Below, one piece after another: positions 41,442-50,256 of a stretch of DNA of 59,866 bases. A model generated the notes under the pieces. That model was not told where the DNA came from, ran no database searches, and saw only the letters and a list, made by a program, of their open reading frames with translations. The position numbers were made by a program, and so were the translations under genes. Every line of letters starts with the position of its first letter. The first letter of the stretch is position 1. Source of the stretch: Hymenobacter sp. ISL-91 (lineage in GTDB: Bacteria > Bacteroidota > Bacteroidia > Cytophagales > Hymenobacteraceae); assembly GCF_018613725.1 (NCBI RefSeq), contig NZ_JAGGPS010000044.1:1-59866 (forward strand), given 5' to 3'.

Positions 41442-42407
41442 ATGACTCCATCTTTCTCCCTCGCCCTGCACGGTGGGGCCGGCACTATTTCGCCCGCCCT
41501 GATGACGCCCGAAAAAGAGCAGGCCTACCAGGCCGCCCTGCACGAGGCGCTGCGCAGCGGCTACGCCGTGCTGGCCGGCGGCGGCTCGGCCCTCGATGCC
41601 GTCGAGCAAGCCGTGCTCCGCCTCGAAGACTGCCCGCTCTTTAATGCTGGCCGGGGAGCCGTTTTCACCCACGACGGCCACCACGAAATGGACGCCGCCA
41701 TTATGGACGGCCGCAACCGGGCGGCCGGGGCCGTGGCCGGGGCGCGGCAGGTGCAAAACCCCATCCGCGCGGCCCGCCTGGTAATGGAGCAGACCGAGCA
41801 CGTGCTGCTGGCCTGGCCCGGCGCCGACGAGTTGGCCCGCGAGCATGGCCTGGCCCTGCAGCCGGCCGAGTACTTTTTCACCCAGCACCGCTACGACCAG
41901 TTGCAGGAGGCCCTGCAGGAAGGCCGCATGCGCCTCGACCACTCGCAGGCCCAGACCAGCGGGAGTGGGAGCGAAGACCCCAAAAAGAAAATGGGCACGG
42001 TAGGGGCGGTGGCCCGCGACCAGCATGGCAATCTGGCCGCCGCCACCAGTACCGGCGGCATGACCAACAAGCGCTACTCCCGCATCGGCGACTCGCCCGT
42101 TATCGGCAGCGGCACCTTTGCCGACAACCGCACCTGCGCCATCAGCTGCACCGGGCACGGCGAGTTTTTCCTGCGGGCCATGGTCGCCCACGATATCAGC
42201 TGCCTGATGGAGTACCGGAGCCTGAGCCTGGACGAGGCCTGCCGGATTGTGGTGCACGACAAGCTGGCACCTATCGGGGGAGAAGGTGGGCTGGTGGCCG
42301 TAGATGCGGCCGGCAACGTGGCACTGCCTTTCAACTCTGAAGGCATGTATCGCGCCAGCCAGACCTCACACGATGCGGCACCTTTCGTCGCCATTTACAA
42401 AAACTGA
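41442..42407 (+). CDS. iaaA: Isoaspartyl peptidase/plant-type L-asparaginase
   Basis: A 321-residue Ntn-hydrolase precursor that cleaves itself into two chains. FSLALHGGAGTI opens the alpha chain, and the nucleophile Thr lies in MGTVGAVARD (near residue 186), followed by SRIGDSPVIG and CTGHGEFF, which hold the substrate-binding residues. Family: hydrolyses beta-aspartyl dipeptides and also L-asparagine. It lies convergent with cyanophycinase and could take the beta-Asp-Arg dipeptides released by that enzyme. ATG at 41442. Confidence 0.93.
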   Translation: MTPSFSLALHGGAGTISPALMTPEKEQAYQAALHEALRSGYAVLAGGGSALDAVEQAVLRLEDCPLFNAGRGAVFTHDGHHEMDAAIMDGRNRAAGAVAGARQVQNPIRAARLVMEQTEHVLLAWPGADELAREHGLALQPAEYFFTQHRYDQLQEALQEGRMRLDHSQAQTSGSGSEDPKKKMGTVGAVARDQHGNLAAATSTGGMTNKRYSRIGDSPVIGSGTFADNRTCAISCTGHGEFFLRAMVAHDISCLMEYRSLSLDEACRIVVHDKLAPIGGEGGLVAVDAAGNVALPFNSEGMYRASQTSHDAAPFVAIYKN

Positions 42408-42525
42408 GAAGAGGATGTTTTACGTGCTATATATATAAGGAGTGGTTGCGCGTTCCTCCACCTGATATTAAGGGCCTTGCCCAGCGCATAGCTGGTTTCT
42501 CGTCGAACAAACAAATGGATAATAA

Positions 42526-42560
42526 AAAAAGGCTGTATCTATTTCGGATACAGCCTTTTT
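42526..42560. terminator. Terminator shared by iaaA and cyanophycinase genes
   Basis: 14-bp perfect stem (42526-42539 with 42547-42560), 7-nt loop, flanked by A and T runs on both sides, so it works in both directions. Confidence 0.9.
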
Positions 42561-42579
42561 ATGTATTTGGGTAATATGG

Positions 42580-43518
42580 TTATTGAATTGGCATTGGCTC
42601 GTTTGCAGGCTGGTTGGCCGTGATGCGGGCCGATTCGGCCGCTTGCTGACGCAGCTTCAGGTTAGGGTAGAAGCGCCGCTCATCCACATCGTAGAGGTTG
42701 CCCTGCACCAGCACATGGAGCAGCATGTTCTCCACCGAAATAGCCTCGCCCTTCTGGGCGGCTGCGGCGTTGCTGTGTTCCAACTGGTGCCCGTCCATAA
42801 TCACGACCATGTTCGAGCCGATGGTTTCGAGCTGGTTGCCCCCGGTAATGAGCATGCCCGTATCCTCGCCCAGGCCGATGCCGATGAGCTTGGGATGCAG
42901 GGCCACGGCTTCGATGAGCCGGCCGAAGCGTCCGCGCTTCACAAAGTGCGAGTCGATGATGACATTATCAATCAGGCCCAGCCCGCTGCCCATCTTCACG
43001 GCCCCCTTCATCAGGGCGTCGGGTACGCTGCCGCCTTTAATCATGGTTTTCGACATGCCCATGGCCCCGGCTGAAGTACCGGCCACCACAAAGTTGGGCG
43101 TGGTCTGGTAGCGGTGGCGCAGGGCGGCCAAAAATTCGGTACCCCCAAAAATGGTGGTGAGGCGCGACTGGTTGCCCCCCGACATCAGCACGATGTCGGC
43201 CTGGCGGATGCGCTCTACGTAGTCGGGGCGCACGGCATCTTCGCGGGTGCGGATGTCGAGTACGCTCACATTGTTGCAGTTAAGCATCGTGAACGAGGAA
43301 ATATACACGCGGGCTACCTCCTCCGGAATCATGGAGGCCGTCGTGATAACCTCAATGCGCGGGTCTTCATGACCCGATTCGAGGACTATACGCTTGAGGA
43401 TGCCTAGCTCAAAGAAGTTGAGGTAGTATTTCTTCTTGGTGCGAGGATTAGGGTAGGTGCCCTTATCCTCGTTGCCACCAATGGCAATGAGCTTGCCGAG
43501 CGGTCTGGAGTTTTTCAA
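42580..43518 (-). CDS. cphB: Cyanophycinase
   Basis: A roughly 312-residue S51-type serine peptidase related to CphB. The opening GKLIAIGGNEDKG is characteristic, the nucleophile lies in VAGTSAGAMGMS, and SGGNQSRL near residue 105 and GLGEDTGMLI are conserved family segments. Known enzymes release beta-Asp-Arg dipeptides from cyanophycin. No ATG is near the conserved start. The TTG at 43518 (next codons Lys-Asn-Ser-Arg-Pro) or the TTG at 43530 is likely; the frame stays open to 43686. It is convergent with the isoaspartyl peptidase. Confidence 0.88.
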   Translation of the reverse strand: MKNSRPLGKLIAIGGNEDKGTYPNPRTKKKYYLNFFELGILKRIVLESGHEDPRIEVITTASMIPEEVARVYISSFTMLNCNNVSVLDIRTREDAVRPDYVERIRQADIVLMSGGNQSRLTTIFGGTEFLAALRHRYQTTPNFVVAGTSAGAMGMSKTMIKGGSVPDALMKGAVKMGSGLGLIDNVIIDSHFVKRGRFGRLIEAVALHPKLIGIGLGEDTGMLITGGNQLETIGSNMVVIMDGHQLEHSNAAAAQKGEAISVENMLLHVLVQGNLYDVDERRFYPNLKLRQQAAESARITANQPANEPMPIQ

Positions 43519-43727
43519 AACAGAAAGCAACTTTAAACAACGGAAAAATACTGCATCTGAGGCCCAAACCTCAGCAAGGTTCGGGCCACGGGTGCTTCTT
43601 CCGGAAAACAAAAAAAACAACCCCTCGCCCAGGCAGACAGAACTAATGGCGTCCTCCGAGGAAAGCGGCGAAGAAGTAATAAACAAAAAAGCGCCGAAAA
43701 GGGCCCGCTTCTTCCTTAAAAAATGAA

Positions 43728-45554
43728 TTACGCATTGGTTGGGCGGCCCAGTAGGGCATCGAGGGTGCTGGTGGCCACGGCGTGGTAGTTGGGCCGGGCC
43801 TCGGCGTACAGCCGGCGGGCCCGGGCAGGGCCGTTGGCGGGGGCGGCCAGCAGGGCTTTGTAGAGGGGAGTGAGAAACTTGCGCCGGCCCACCCGGGTCA
43901 GAAAGCGGTGCAGGGCCTGCTCGGCCGGGGCGTAGCCCGCCGCAATGGTGCGCGGCAGCCAGGCCGCTAGTATCTCGGAGTTACCCGAGTTGGTGAAGCC
44001 GAAGGCGGCGTCCAGCTCGCCGAGCTGCGCCGCGCCTGCATCGGCGGGCAGTTGGTTCAGAAAACGCACCCACTCGTGGCTGCTCCAGTTGGCCGTGGGC
44101 AGCTGGCTGGCCGGGGTGCCCTGCTGCCAGCGCTGGCCGGCCGCGTCCACGGCCGCAAACCTCTCCGAGCCAACCGGCGGCGCATTATCCGGAATGCCGG
44201 GGCCGTAAATCCAGGCTTCGGGCCGGAGCCGGGCCTCTAAGCTGGGGTGTTGGTCGAGCAACTCTCGGCGCAGGTAGCCCAGAAACGAGGCCGTATCCAT
44301 GCTCTGGAAAGCGTGGCGGCCGAAGTACTCCTTTATAAAGGAGTCGAGAGCGGGCCGGCCCACCAGCTGCTCCAGCGTCAGCAGAAAGTAGTTGCCCTTT
44401 TCGTAGGCAATATCGGTCAGGCCCTCGTCGGGGTCGCGGCCGGCCAGGCGCAGGTGTAGGTGGGTGTCGGGGCTGCCGGGGCCGAGGTCGGTCAGGGTGT
44501 GCAGCAGCTCGGCGTGGCCCAAGGCCTGCAGCATCTCGGCGTAGGGCCGGCCGTAAAGCCGCTCCATAATGCGCCGCTCGAAGTACACGGTAAAGCCCTC
44601 GTTAAGCCAGAAGTCGTTCCAGGTGGCGTTGGTAACGAGGTTGCCGCTCCAGGAATGGGCCAGCTCATGAGCCACGAGGCTGGTCAGGCTTCGGTCGCCG
44701 GCCAGAATGGTGGGCGTCACGAAGGTGAGGCGCGGGTTTTCCATACCCCCAAACGGGAAGGAGGGAGGCAGCACCAGCAAATCGTACCGCTCCCAGCGGT
44801 ACGGCCCGTACAGCTCCTCGGCGGCGGCCACCATCTGCTCCAGGTCGGCAAACTCATCTACGGCCCCCGGTAGCGTGGCCGGCTCGGCGTACACACCCGT
44901 GCGCGCACTCAGGGGCTCAAACTGCAAATCGCCCACGGCCAGCGCCATCAGGTAAGCCGGAATGGGCTGCTCCATCCGGAAATGGTAGCGTCCGTCGGGG
45001 CGGAGCTGCTGCGGATTGCTGGCGCTCATCAGGGCCAGCAGCTGGGCTGGCACCGTAATCTGAGCTTCATAAGTGAAGCGCACGCCCGGCGAATCCTGGC
45101 AGGGCAGCCAGGTGCGGGCCAGAATAGCCTGCGACTGCGTGAACAGAAACGGCTGAGGGCCGGCTGTCTGCTCGGGCCGTAGCCACTGCAGCGCCGCCGC
45201 CCCCGGTGCCGTGCGGTAGCGCACGGTTACGGCCGTGGTGTCGGGGTGCAGGGCAATGCGCAGGACCTGGCCCAGCACCGGGTCGGTGCGGCTTAACTCG
45301 AAATCGGTCGGCGTGCCGGCATCAGCTTCGCCGAGCAGCACCTCTTCAATGAGCAAATCGCGCGAGTCGAGCAGCAGCTCGGTGGCCGCCGCATCGGAGC
45401 GGGTAAGCTGCCAGGTGGCGTGGCCCGCCAAGGTTTGGGTGGCGAAGTCCACGGTCAGGTGCAGCGCCAGGTGCCGGACGCTGACTTCGGCGGGGCGGGC
45501 GTAGCTGTGCGGGTCGGTGGGGGCGGAGGGCAGCGGGCCGGAAGAAGCAGACAT
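43728..45554 (-). CDS. M1 family aminopeptidase, leukotriene A4 hydrolase-like
   Basis: A 608-residue zinc aminopeptidase, almost the length of human LTA4 hydrolase. FGGMENPRLTF is the substrate-anchoring motif, HELAHSW (near residue 293) plus NEGFTVYFE is the zinc site, and the last 150 residues fit the Leuk-A4-hydro C-terminal helical domain. No signal peptide. Family function in bacteria: removal of N-terminal residues from peptides. Together with the S46 peptidase and the isoaspartyl peptidase it points to peptide scavenging. ATG at 45554. Confidence 0.9.
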   Translation of the reverse strand: MSASSGPLPSAPTDPHSYARPAEVSVRHLALHLTVDFATQTLAGHATWQLTRSDAAATELLLDSRDLLIEEVLLGEADAGTPTDFELSRTDPVLGQVLRIALHPDTTAVTVRYRTAPGAAALQWLRPEQTAGPQPFLFTQSQAILARTWLPCQDSPGVRFTYEAQITVPAQLLALMSASNPQQLRPDGRYHFRMEQPIPAYLMALAVGDLQFEPLSARTGVYAEPATLPGAVDEFADLEQMVAAAEELYGPYRWERYDLLVLPPSFPFGGMENPRLTFVTPTILAGDRSLTSLVAHELAHSWSGNLVTNATWNDFWLNEGFTVYFERRIMERLYGRPYAEMLQALGHAELLHTLTDLGPGSPDTHLHLRLAGRDPDEGLTDIAYEKGNYFLLTLEQLVGRPALDSFIKEYFGRHAFQSMDTASFLGYLRRELLDQHPSLEARLRPEAWIYGPGIPDNAPPVGSERFAAVDAAGQRWQQGTPASQLPTANWSSHEWVRFLNQLPADAGAAQLGELDAAFGFTNSGNSEILAAWLPRTIAAGYAPAEQALHRFLTRVGRRKFLTPLYKALLAAPANGPARARRLYAEARPNYHAVATSTLDALLGRPTNA

Positions 45555-45852
45555 ATGGTCGGAAAGTCGGAATAGAAAGTGGGAGACGTGCGGCCCAGCG
45601 CGCCTACAGCAGGAGCCAGGCCGTTGGGAACTGATACGCCCACCACCGCCGAATTGATGCCGCGGGCTGCAGACGCCTGGTTGGCCACGGCGCGGATCAG
45701 GCGAATTCTATTAACTTGCGACACTGGGAAAGATGCGCCTCAGCGGCAACTCCGCTGTTCGAAACGCAGTAGAAAGCCCGAATCCCGTCCGCTGGCTTAC
45801 TTGGCACGGAAGTGGTTCTCGCTTTGCTGTTTCTTTCCCGATTTCCTTGCTC

Positions 45853-47622
45853 ATGAATCCATCTCCTCATTCTTTTTTTCGTACCTCTTTCGGCATCTGG
45901 CTGCTCGCCTTGTTCGTGCTGACGGCCACTACCTCGTGTAGTCAGGACCAGCAGGCCCGCGTAAAGGAGGGCATGCAGGCCGCTTTGCCCGATGCCCTGA
46001 CCAGAGCCGCCGGCCCCCAGCCTACGCTCGATAGCGTCTATATCGTCCGGTATATGAACACCGAGCCTCGCTTTAAAACCCAGATCGACTGGGCCAAGAA
46101 GTTTTATAAGGCCCGTGACTTCCGACTGGGTTGGTTCCGTAACCACGAGCTGGTGCCACAGGCCGAAACCATGCTCGGTGTCATCGCCAAAGCGGCCGAT
46201 GAAGGTCTGAAACCAAAAGATTACCAAATAGTTAACTTCGAGCCCCTGCTTAAAGAACTGGAGGCCGCCCGCAACGATACGGCCCGCCGCAGCGAGCTGG
46301 AAAAGAAGATTGATGTGGCTCTGTCGGCCACCTACTTCAACTATGCTTCCGATTTTTATCGGGGTACCGTCGACCCGCGCGCCGTTAAGTCCATCGATTG
46401 GGATGTGAAGCGCAATAAAGTGAAGCTGCACAAGGCGCTGATGACCATCCTGAAAGAGCGGGAAAGCACCTATGGCTACTACGATTTCGAGCCCCTGCAC
46501 CCCGAGTACGACCGCCTGAAAGAAGCTCTGGCCAATTACCGGGAACTGGAGCGTAAAGGCGGCTGGCCGACCATCCCGGCTGGCACCAGCCTCAAGCCCG
46601 GTGCCACCTCGCCGGCTGTGGCTGCCCTGCGCGCCCGTCTGCTGGGCCCCGAGGCTACTGCGCCGGCTTCGGCCGAGGTGCCCGCCGTAGCCGTGGCCAA
46701 TAAACCCGGTCAGCCGGCTGCTCCGGTTGCCCAGAAATACGATGCGGAGTTGTTTGCTGCCGTTAAAGAGTTCCAGCGCCTTAACGGCCTCAAGCCTGAT
46801 GGGGTAGTAGGGGGCGAAACCCTGCGCGAGCTGAATGTATCGGTGGGGCAGCGCATCCAGCAGATTATGATGAATATGGAGCGCTGGCGCTGGATTCCGA
46901 AGAAATTCGAACCCGACTACCTGCTGGTAAACATTCCGGAGTATAAGCTGCACGTAATGGAGGACGGCAAAGAAGCGTTCAACATGCCTGTTATCGTGGG
47001 CAAGCGTCTCAATGCCACGCCTATCTTCTCCGACAAAGTGGAGTTTGTCGTAATGGCTCCTTACTGGAATGTGCCTTGGAGCATCATCGACAAAGAGCTG
47101 CGTCCTAAGCTGGCCGCCAACCCCCAGGGCACCCTCGACCGCCTCGATATGGAAGTAGTGAAAGGCTGGGGAGCCAAGGCTACCCCCGTTGATGCCAGCA
47201 GCATCGACTGGGCCAACCTGCAGCAAAAGGACTGGAAGTACACGCTCCGCCGCCGCCCCGGACCCAAAAACGACCTGGGCAATGTGAAGTTCATCTTCCC
47301 CAACTCCAACGATATCTACCTGCACGACACGCCCAACGACGAGCTGTTTAGCCAGACCAAGCGGGGCTTCAGCCACGGCTGCGTGCGGGTAGCCGAGCCC
47401 ATACGGCTGGCCGAGTACCTGCTACGCAACAAAGCAGGGTGGGACGAGCAGGCCATCAACGATGCCATTGCTGCCCGCCAGGAGAAGTACGTGACGCTGC
47501 CCGAGAAGCTGCCTGTGTACCTGGTCTACTTCACTACCTGGGTAGATGATGCCGGCAAGGTTCACTTCCGCGACGATATCTACGGCCACGATAAAGCTCT
47601 TGCCAAAGAGTACTTCAACTAG
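45853..47622 (+). CDS. L,D-transpeptidase, YcbB-like lipoprotein
   Basis: A 589-residue exported cell-wall enzyme with a lipobox TATTSC (Cys29). A scaffold domain (about 40-200) is followed by a peptidoglycan-binding region (ELFAAVKEFQRLNGLKPDGVVGGETL, near 300-330) and the YkuD catalytic domain (about 350-530). The SHGCVRVAEPIRLAEYLL motif holds the nucleophile Cys near residue 511. It forms 3-3 crosslinks in peptidoglycan or anchors proteins to it. The ATG at 45853 fits the signal peptide; the frame extends further upstream without conserved text. Confidence 0.87.
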   Translation: MNPSPHSFFRTSFGIWLLALFVLTATTSCSQDQQARVKEGMQAALPDALTRAAGPQPTLDSVYIVRYMNTEPRFKTQIDWAKKFYKARDFRLGWFRNHELVPQAETMLGVIAKAADEGLKPKDYQIVNFEPLLKELEAARNDTARRSELEKKIDVALSATYFNYASDFYRGTVDPRAVKSIDWDVKRNKVKLHKALMTILKERESTYGYYDFEPLHPEYDRLKEALANYRELERKGGWPTIPAGTSLKPGATSPAVAALRARLLGPEATAPASAEVPAVAVANKPGQPAAPVAQKYDAELFAAVKEFQRLNGLKPDGVVGGETLRELNVSVGQRIQQIMMNMERWRWIPKKFEPDYLLVNIPEYKLHVMEDGKEAFNMPVIVGKRLNATPIFSDKVEFVVMAPYWNVPWSIIDKELRPKLAANPQGTLDRLDMEVVKGWGAKATPVDASSIDWANLQQKDWKYTLRRRPGPKNDLGNVKFIFPNSNDIYLHDTPNDELFSQTKRGFSHGCVRVAEPIRLAEYLLRNKAGWDEQAINDAIAARQEKYVTLPEKLPVYLVYFTTWVDDAGKVHFRDDIYGHDKALAKEYFN

Positions 47623-47669
47623 ACGGAAAACGGCTACCGGTTTTCTTCTAGGATAACCCAAGCCCTCCC

Positions 47670-47712
47670 AAAGCCCCCACCTCCCGCGACAAGCGTAAGG
47701 TGGGGGCTTTTT
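47670..47712 (+). terminator. Terminator after L,D-transpeptidase gene
   Basis: 13-bp perfect stem (47670-47682 with 47698-47710), 15-nt loop, then a T-rich tail. Confidence 0.85.
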
Positions 47713-47895
47713 ATGTGCTGCTACCTGCCGCCATTAGTACCATCAATGCAAAGAAGCCGCGAGGTCGAGGATACTAAATGCTAGACTACGGACGGCCACT
47801 AGTCAAGCTTAGTCAAACGACCATATCTACCTCGTCAGATATCCAATGTATGGCAACCACATGTTCAAGGCATAAAGGAGAAGGTAATAGCCATT

Positions 47896-47983
47896 GTTAA
47901 CAGTTGTTAGTTGATGAATGCATTGATTTAACATTGTTTACGGACATAAAGCGACTTGCACAGGTGTTAACAGTTGGTTGATG
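47896..47983. promoter_or_regulatory. Putative operator repeats upstream of XRE regulator
   Basis: GTTAACAGTTG occurs at 47896-47906 and 47966-47976, 70 bp apart (near 7 helical turns). TAACA/TGTTA half sites also form the palindrome at 48960-48977 downstream of the gene. These may be binding sites for the adjacent regulator; this is inference. Confidence 0.4.
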
Positions 47984-48018
47984 CCCGTTGATGTGCCTGC
48001 TGATTTACAGGCTATTCG

Positions 48019-48026
48019 TACATTTG
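48019..48026 (+). promoter_or_regulatory. -7 element for XRE regulator
   Basis: TACATTTG, an exact TAnnTTTG match, 19 nt before the ATG. Leader would be about 14 nt. Confidence 0.5.
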
Positions 48027-48045
48027 TAAATTACCTGAATAGCTT

Positions 48046-48606
48046 ATGCTCGACCGGATCCAGGAGTTATTGCGCGTACGAGAACTCAGTTCCTCGCAGT
48101 TTGCCGATGCTATCGGTGTATCCAGGCCCGTGGTGAGCCATATACTGAGCGGGCGTAATAAACCCAGTCTGGAGGTAGTGCAGAAGGTTATAGCGGCTTT
48201 CCCCGACCTCTCGCTTAGCTGGCTGCTGAATGGAACCGGGCCAATGTTGGAACGCGTAGCAACCGCAGGAGCAACAAAAGAGAGCGTCACCCTTACTGCT
48301 CCTGTGCCTCGCGCCCAACCAGACACCGCGCCAGCTTCAGTAGCAGCGCCAGTGCCTACCACAGCGCCCACACCTGCTACCCACGTCCCTCCCGTGGCTG
48401 CCGAGCCCGTAGAGGCGCCCAAACAGGCTCCTCAGCCACGTCCGGCCGCTCCTGTGGTATCGGTGGAGCCCACTGCGTCAGCGGCCACGCCTGCTGGAGC
48501 CGATTTAGCTTATGCGCTGGCGGAACCAGGCAAGCGCATCCGCCGGATCGTGCTCTTCTATCAGGATGGCACGTTTACAGACTTTAGGCCTGAAGCCGGG
48601 GTTTAA
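48046..48606 (+). CDS. XRE-family helix-turn-helix regulator with Pro/Ala linker
   Basis: A 186-residue DNA-binding protein. Residues 1-70 are a Cro/C1-type HTH (SSSQFADAIGVSRPVVSHILSGRNKPSLEVVQKVIAAFP; the recognition helix is in SRPVVSHILS). Residues 85-150 are a flexible Pro/Ala/Thr-rich linker. The last 30 (AYALAEPGKRIRRIVLFYQDGTF) are more structured and resemble a small C-terminal domain. It may bind the palindromic sites flanking the gene. Similar proteins with this layout are common in Bacteroidota, but their targets are unknown. Confidence 0.85.
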   Translation: MLDRIQELLRVRELSSSQFADAIGVSRPVVSHILSGRNKPSLEVVQKVIAAFPDLSLSWLLNGTGPMLERVATAGATKESVTLTAPVPRAQPDTAPASVAAPVPTTAPTPATHVPPVAAEPVEAPKQAPQPRPAAPVVSVEPTASAATPAGADLAYALAEPGKRIRRIVLFYQDGTFTDFRPEAGV

Positions 48607-48959
48607 TGTATTCTAACAGCTGTAGGCAGGTGAACTGTGTGCTGACACGCGCTTGAGCGGATGCGTGTGAGTGACAAAACCCGTCAGCGTAACTGTTTGT
48701 TAAGCAGGTAATTGTTATCCGCACGGTTAGTTGGTAATCATGCCCCCTATTGATTGACACTCAGGAAAGAGGCAGCTGGCTATCGGCCTTATCCAACAGC
48801 ATGAGCCGTTCGACCAGAAGGGTGTTGTTAGAAGCCAAGTGCAATTTGTCAGTATGCACTTGCCTTGATTCTTGGCGAAACTTGTCAAGCGGTGTTTAAC
48901 CCTCTGTACCTAGCTTATTGGGCGCTGCCGGATATTGAAAATACACTAAACTGTTTTCT

Positions 48960-48977
48960 GCTAACAACGTTGTTAGC
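48960..48977. promoter_or_regulatory. 18-bp perfect palindrome downstream of XRE gene
   Basis: GCTAACAACGTTGTTAGC is a perfect palindrome. It shares TAACA and TGTTA half sites with the repeats upstream of the regulator, consistent with an operator. Confidence 0.45.
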
Positions 48978-49470
48978 TGTTGTTTTTGGTAGTTTGCAAC
49001 ACACTGTTATTCAGGCTGTAATTTAAGTATGTATAAACTGATGATAAAGGTATTAAGCTTTGGCAAACGATACCGATAGTATGATTATTGATATATATTT
49101 CAAAGGATAAATATATCGTATAAAATTCGTTGCTGGGACATCCGTCTTTGCTAAGAAAGTTGTCGATAGCAGGAGCGTGTAAAGTGCTACTTGTTATTAC
49201 TCTGGCACCGCTAATGAAGTTAGCGAATCCGAGTATACCACGGTTAAGTGCAGTAAGGGAGGTCGCCGGCCGGAATGCTCCTACGCCCAGCCTTGTTTCA
49301 GTTACAGATACTGTCCCGACGAGGTAGTGAATAGCTTTCGTGCCTATTAATAGTTGTAAATACTCTAGCCAATAAGGTGCGCAATTGCTGGGTCGGATAG
49401 TGGGTTTACATTCGTTATATCTCCTCGGCAACGCACCCAAAGCAAGTGCCGAAAGGCAGCAATGATGGAT

Positions 49471-49501
49471 TTGCCCGATTTAGGTCTGGTGCGTACCTTT
49501 G
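49471..49501 (+). promoter_or_regulatory. Complete Bacteroidota promoter for small lipoprotein
   Basis: TTG at 49471-49473, a 20-nt spacer and TACCTTTG at 49494-49501, matching the consensus TTG-N19/20-TAnnTTTG. The ATG at 49506 lies only 4 nt further on, so the mRNA should be leaderless or nearly so. Confidence 0.7.
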
Positions 49502-49505
49502 GGCT

Positions 49506-49676
49506 ATGAAAAATCTTCGTCTGCTCGTTTTCCTCGCCGCTGGCGCTTCGCTGATTCTGTCGTCCTGCACCCAGGCTCCCGACCCGGAGAAGGACCCCAA
49601 CGCCGATGCTGCCTATAAGCGTAGCCACCGCTCACAGGAGTACCGCGAGGCCCAGCGGAGCAACGTCAATTATTAA
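49506..49676 (+). CDS. Small lipoprotein
   Basis: A 56-residue protein with a lipoprotein signal (lipobox LILSSC, Cys21), then a short acidic/basic polar tail ending SNVNY. No recognised family. It has a consensus promoter at 49471-49501 with the start codon close to the predicted transcription start, and a strong terminator after the stop, so it is an independent expressed unit. Role unknown. Confidence 0.75.
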   Translation: MKNLRLLVFLAAGASLILSSCTQAPDPEKDPNADAAYKRSHRSQEYREAQRSNVNY

Positions 49677-49708
49677 TACTCCTTCCACTACGGAAACCAG
49701 TTTAAATG

Positions 49709-49742
49709 AAAAGCCCCGCCGGCAGCTGCCGGCGGGGCTTTT
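49709..49742. terminator. Perfect 34-bp palindrome terminator
   Basis: 16-bp arms (49709-49724 with 49727-49742) with A and T runs at the ends. Serves the small lipoprotein gene and the convergent hypothetical gene. Confidence 0.9.
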
Positions 49743-49776
49743 GTGCTTATGCTAGTTAACTCTGCCCGACCTACAC

Positions 49777-50256
49777 CTACACCTGCACAGTTACCAGAGT
49801 TGCAGTTGGCACCAGGCTGGGCAGCTCAATGGTAGCCAGTAGTTCGGCTTCCAATAGTCCGGCCCAGGTACGCAGATAAAGCACTACATCATCGCGCTGG
49901 TTGTGGCGCAGGGCGTTGCGGCGCTCAAACGGAATAGCGGCCCGGATAGCAGGGTCGGAGAGGCGCTCCAGGTGCGTGAGGTCGGTCCGGCTGAAGCCCA
50001 GGGCCAGCATCTCATCAATAGTTTCATCTATGGGCAGGCCACTGGTAGGGCAATAGTCGAGCAGTTGCCGTTCCCAGTCGCCGTAGCGCTGCATGGCTCG
50101 CGTATGAATTTCGGCTTTGGTGAGCCGGGTAACAGTCTGGGCCAGGTGGCCACAGTTGCAGCTGCCCATGTGCCCCCATTGGTAGGGGGCCTGGGTGGCA
50201 AGGCGCTGAGCCGTATCGCGCAGTGCCTGAATAACGGGAAGGGTGCGTTGAGCCAT
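49777..50256 (-). CDS. Conserved hypothetical protein with CNCGH motif
   Basis: A 159-residue soluble protein. Near residues 30-40 there is MGSCNCGHLAQ, which looks like a metal- or cofactor-binding motif (Cys-x-Cys-Gly-His). Another Cys lies in YCPTSG near residue 69. The rest is helical and polar. I recognise no named family. It stands alone between terminators, ATG at 50256. Metal binding is a guess from the motif only. Confidence 0.65.
   Translation of the reverse strand: MAQRTLPVIQALRDTAQRLATQAPYQWGHMGSCNCGHLAQTVTRLTKAEIHTRAMQRYGDWERQLLDYCPTSGLPIDETIDEMLALGFSRTDLTHLERLSDPAIRAAIPFERRNALRHNQRDDVVLYLRTWAGLLEAELLATIELPSLVPTATLVTVQV

Larger units (their letters stand above)
47623..48045. other. 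AT-rich region upstream of XRE regulator
   Basis: No gene after the terminator. It holds two direct copies of a GTTAACAGTTG...GTTGATG sequence (47896-47916 and 47966-47983), 70 bp apart, and an AT-rich stretch up to the regulator. The first copy contains TAACAGTTGTTA, a near-palindrome. Confidence 0.55.
48607..49505. other. 899-bp gap, AT-rich, no convincing gene
   Basis: Both strands contain only short, unconvincing frames; one of 155 codons on the minus strand (48973-49440) has no recognisable features. The region holds the palindrome GCTAACAACGTTGTTAGC at 48960-48977 and lower GC than its surroundings. It may be a decayed gene, a control region or a transfer remnant. I cannot decide. Confidence 0.4.

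Noticed and set aside
41217..42257. 346-codon frame antisense to the isoaspartyl peptidase gene
   Set aside because: Overlaps two recognised genes and shows no domain.
45697..47376. 559-codon frame antisense to the L,D-transpeptidase gene
   Set aside because: The sense frame has a lipobox and YkuD motif, whereas the antisense translation resembles none.
48973..49440. 155-codon minus-strand frame in the gap after the XRE gene
   Set aside because: Atypical composition, no recognised motif, no promoter or terminator in support. It may be a decayed gene but cannot be called.
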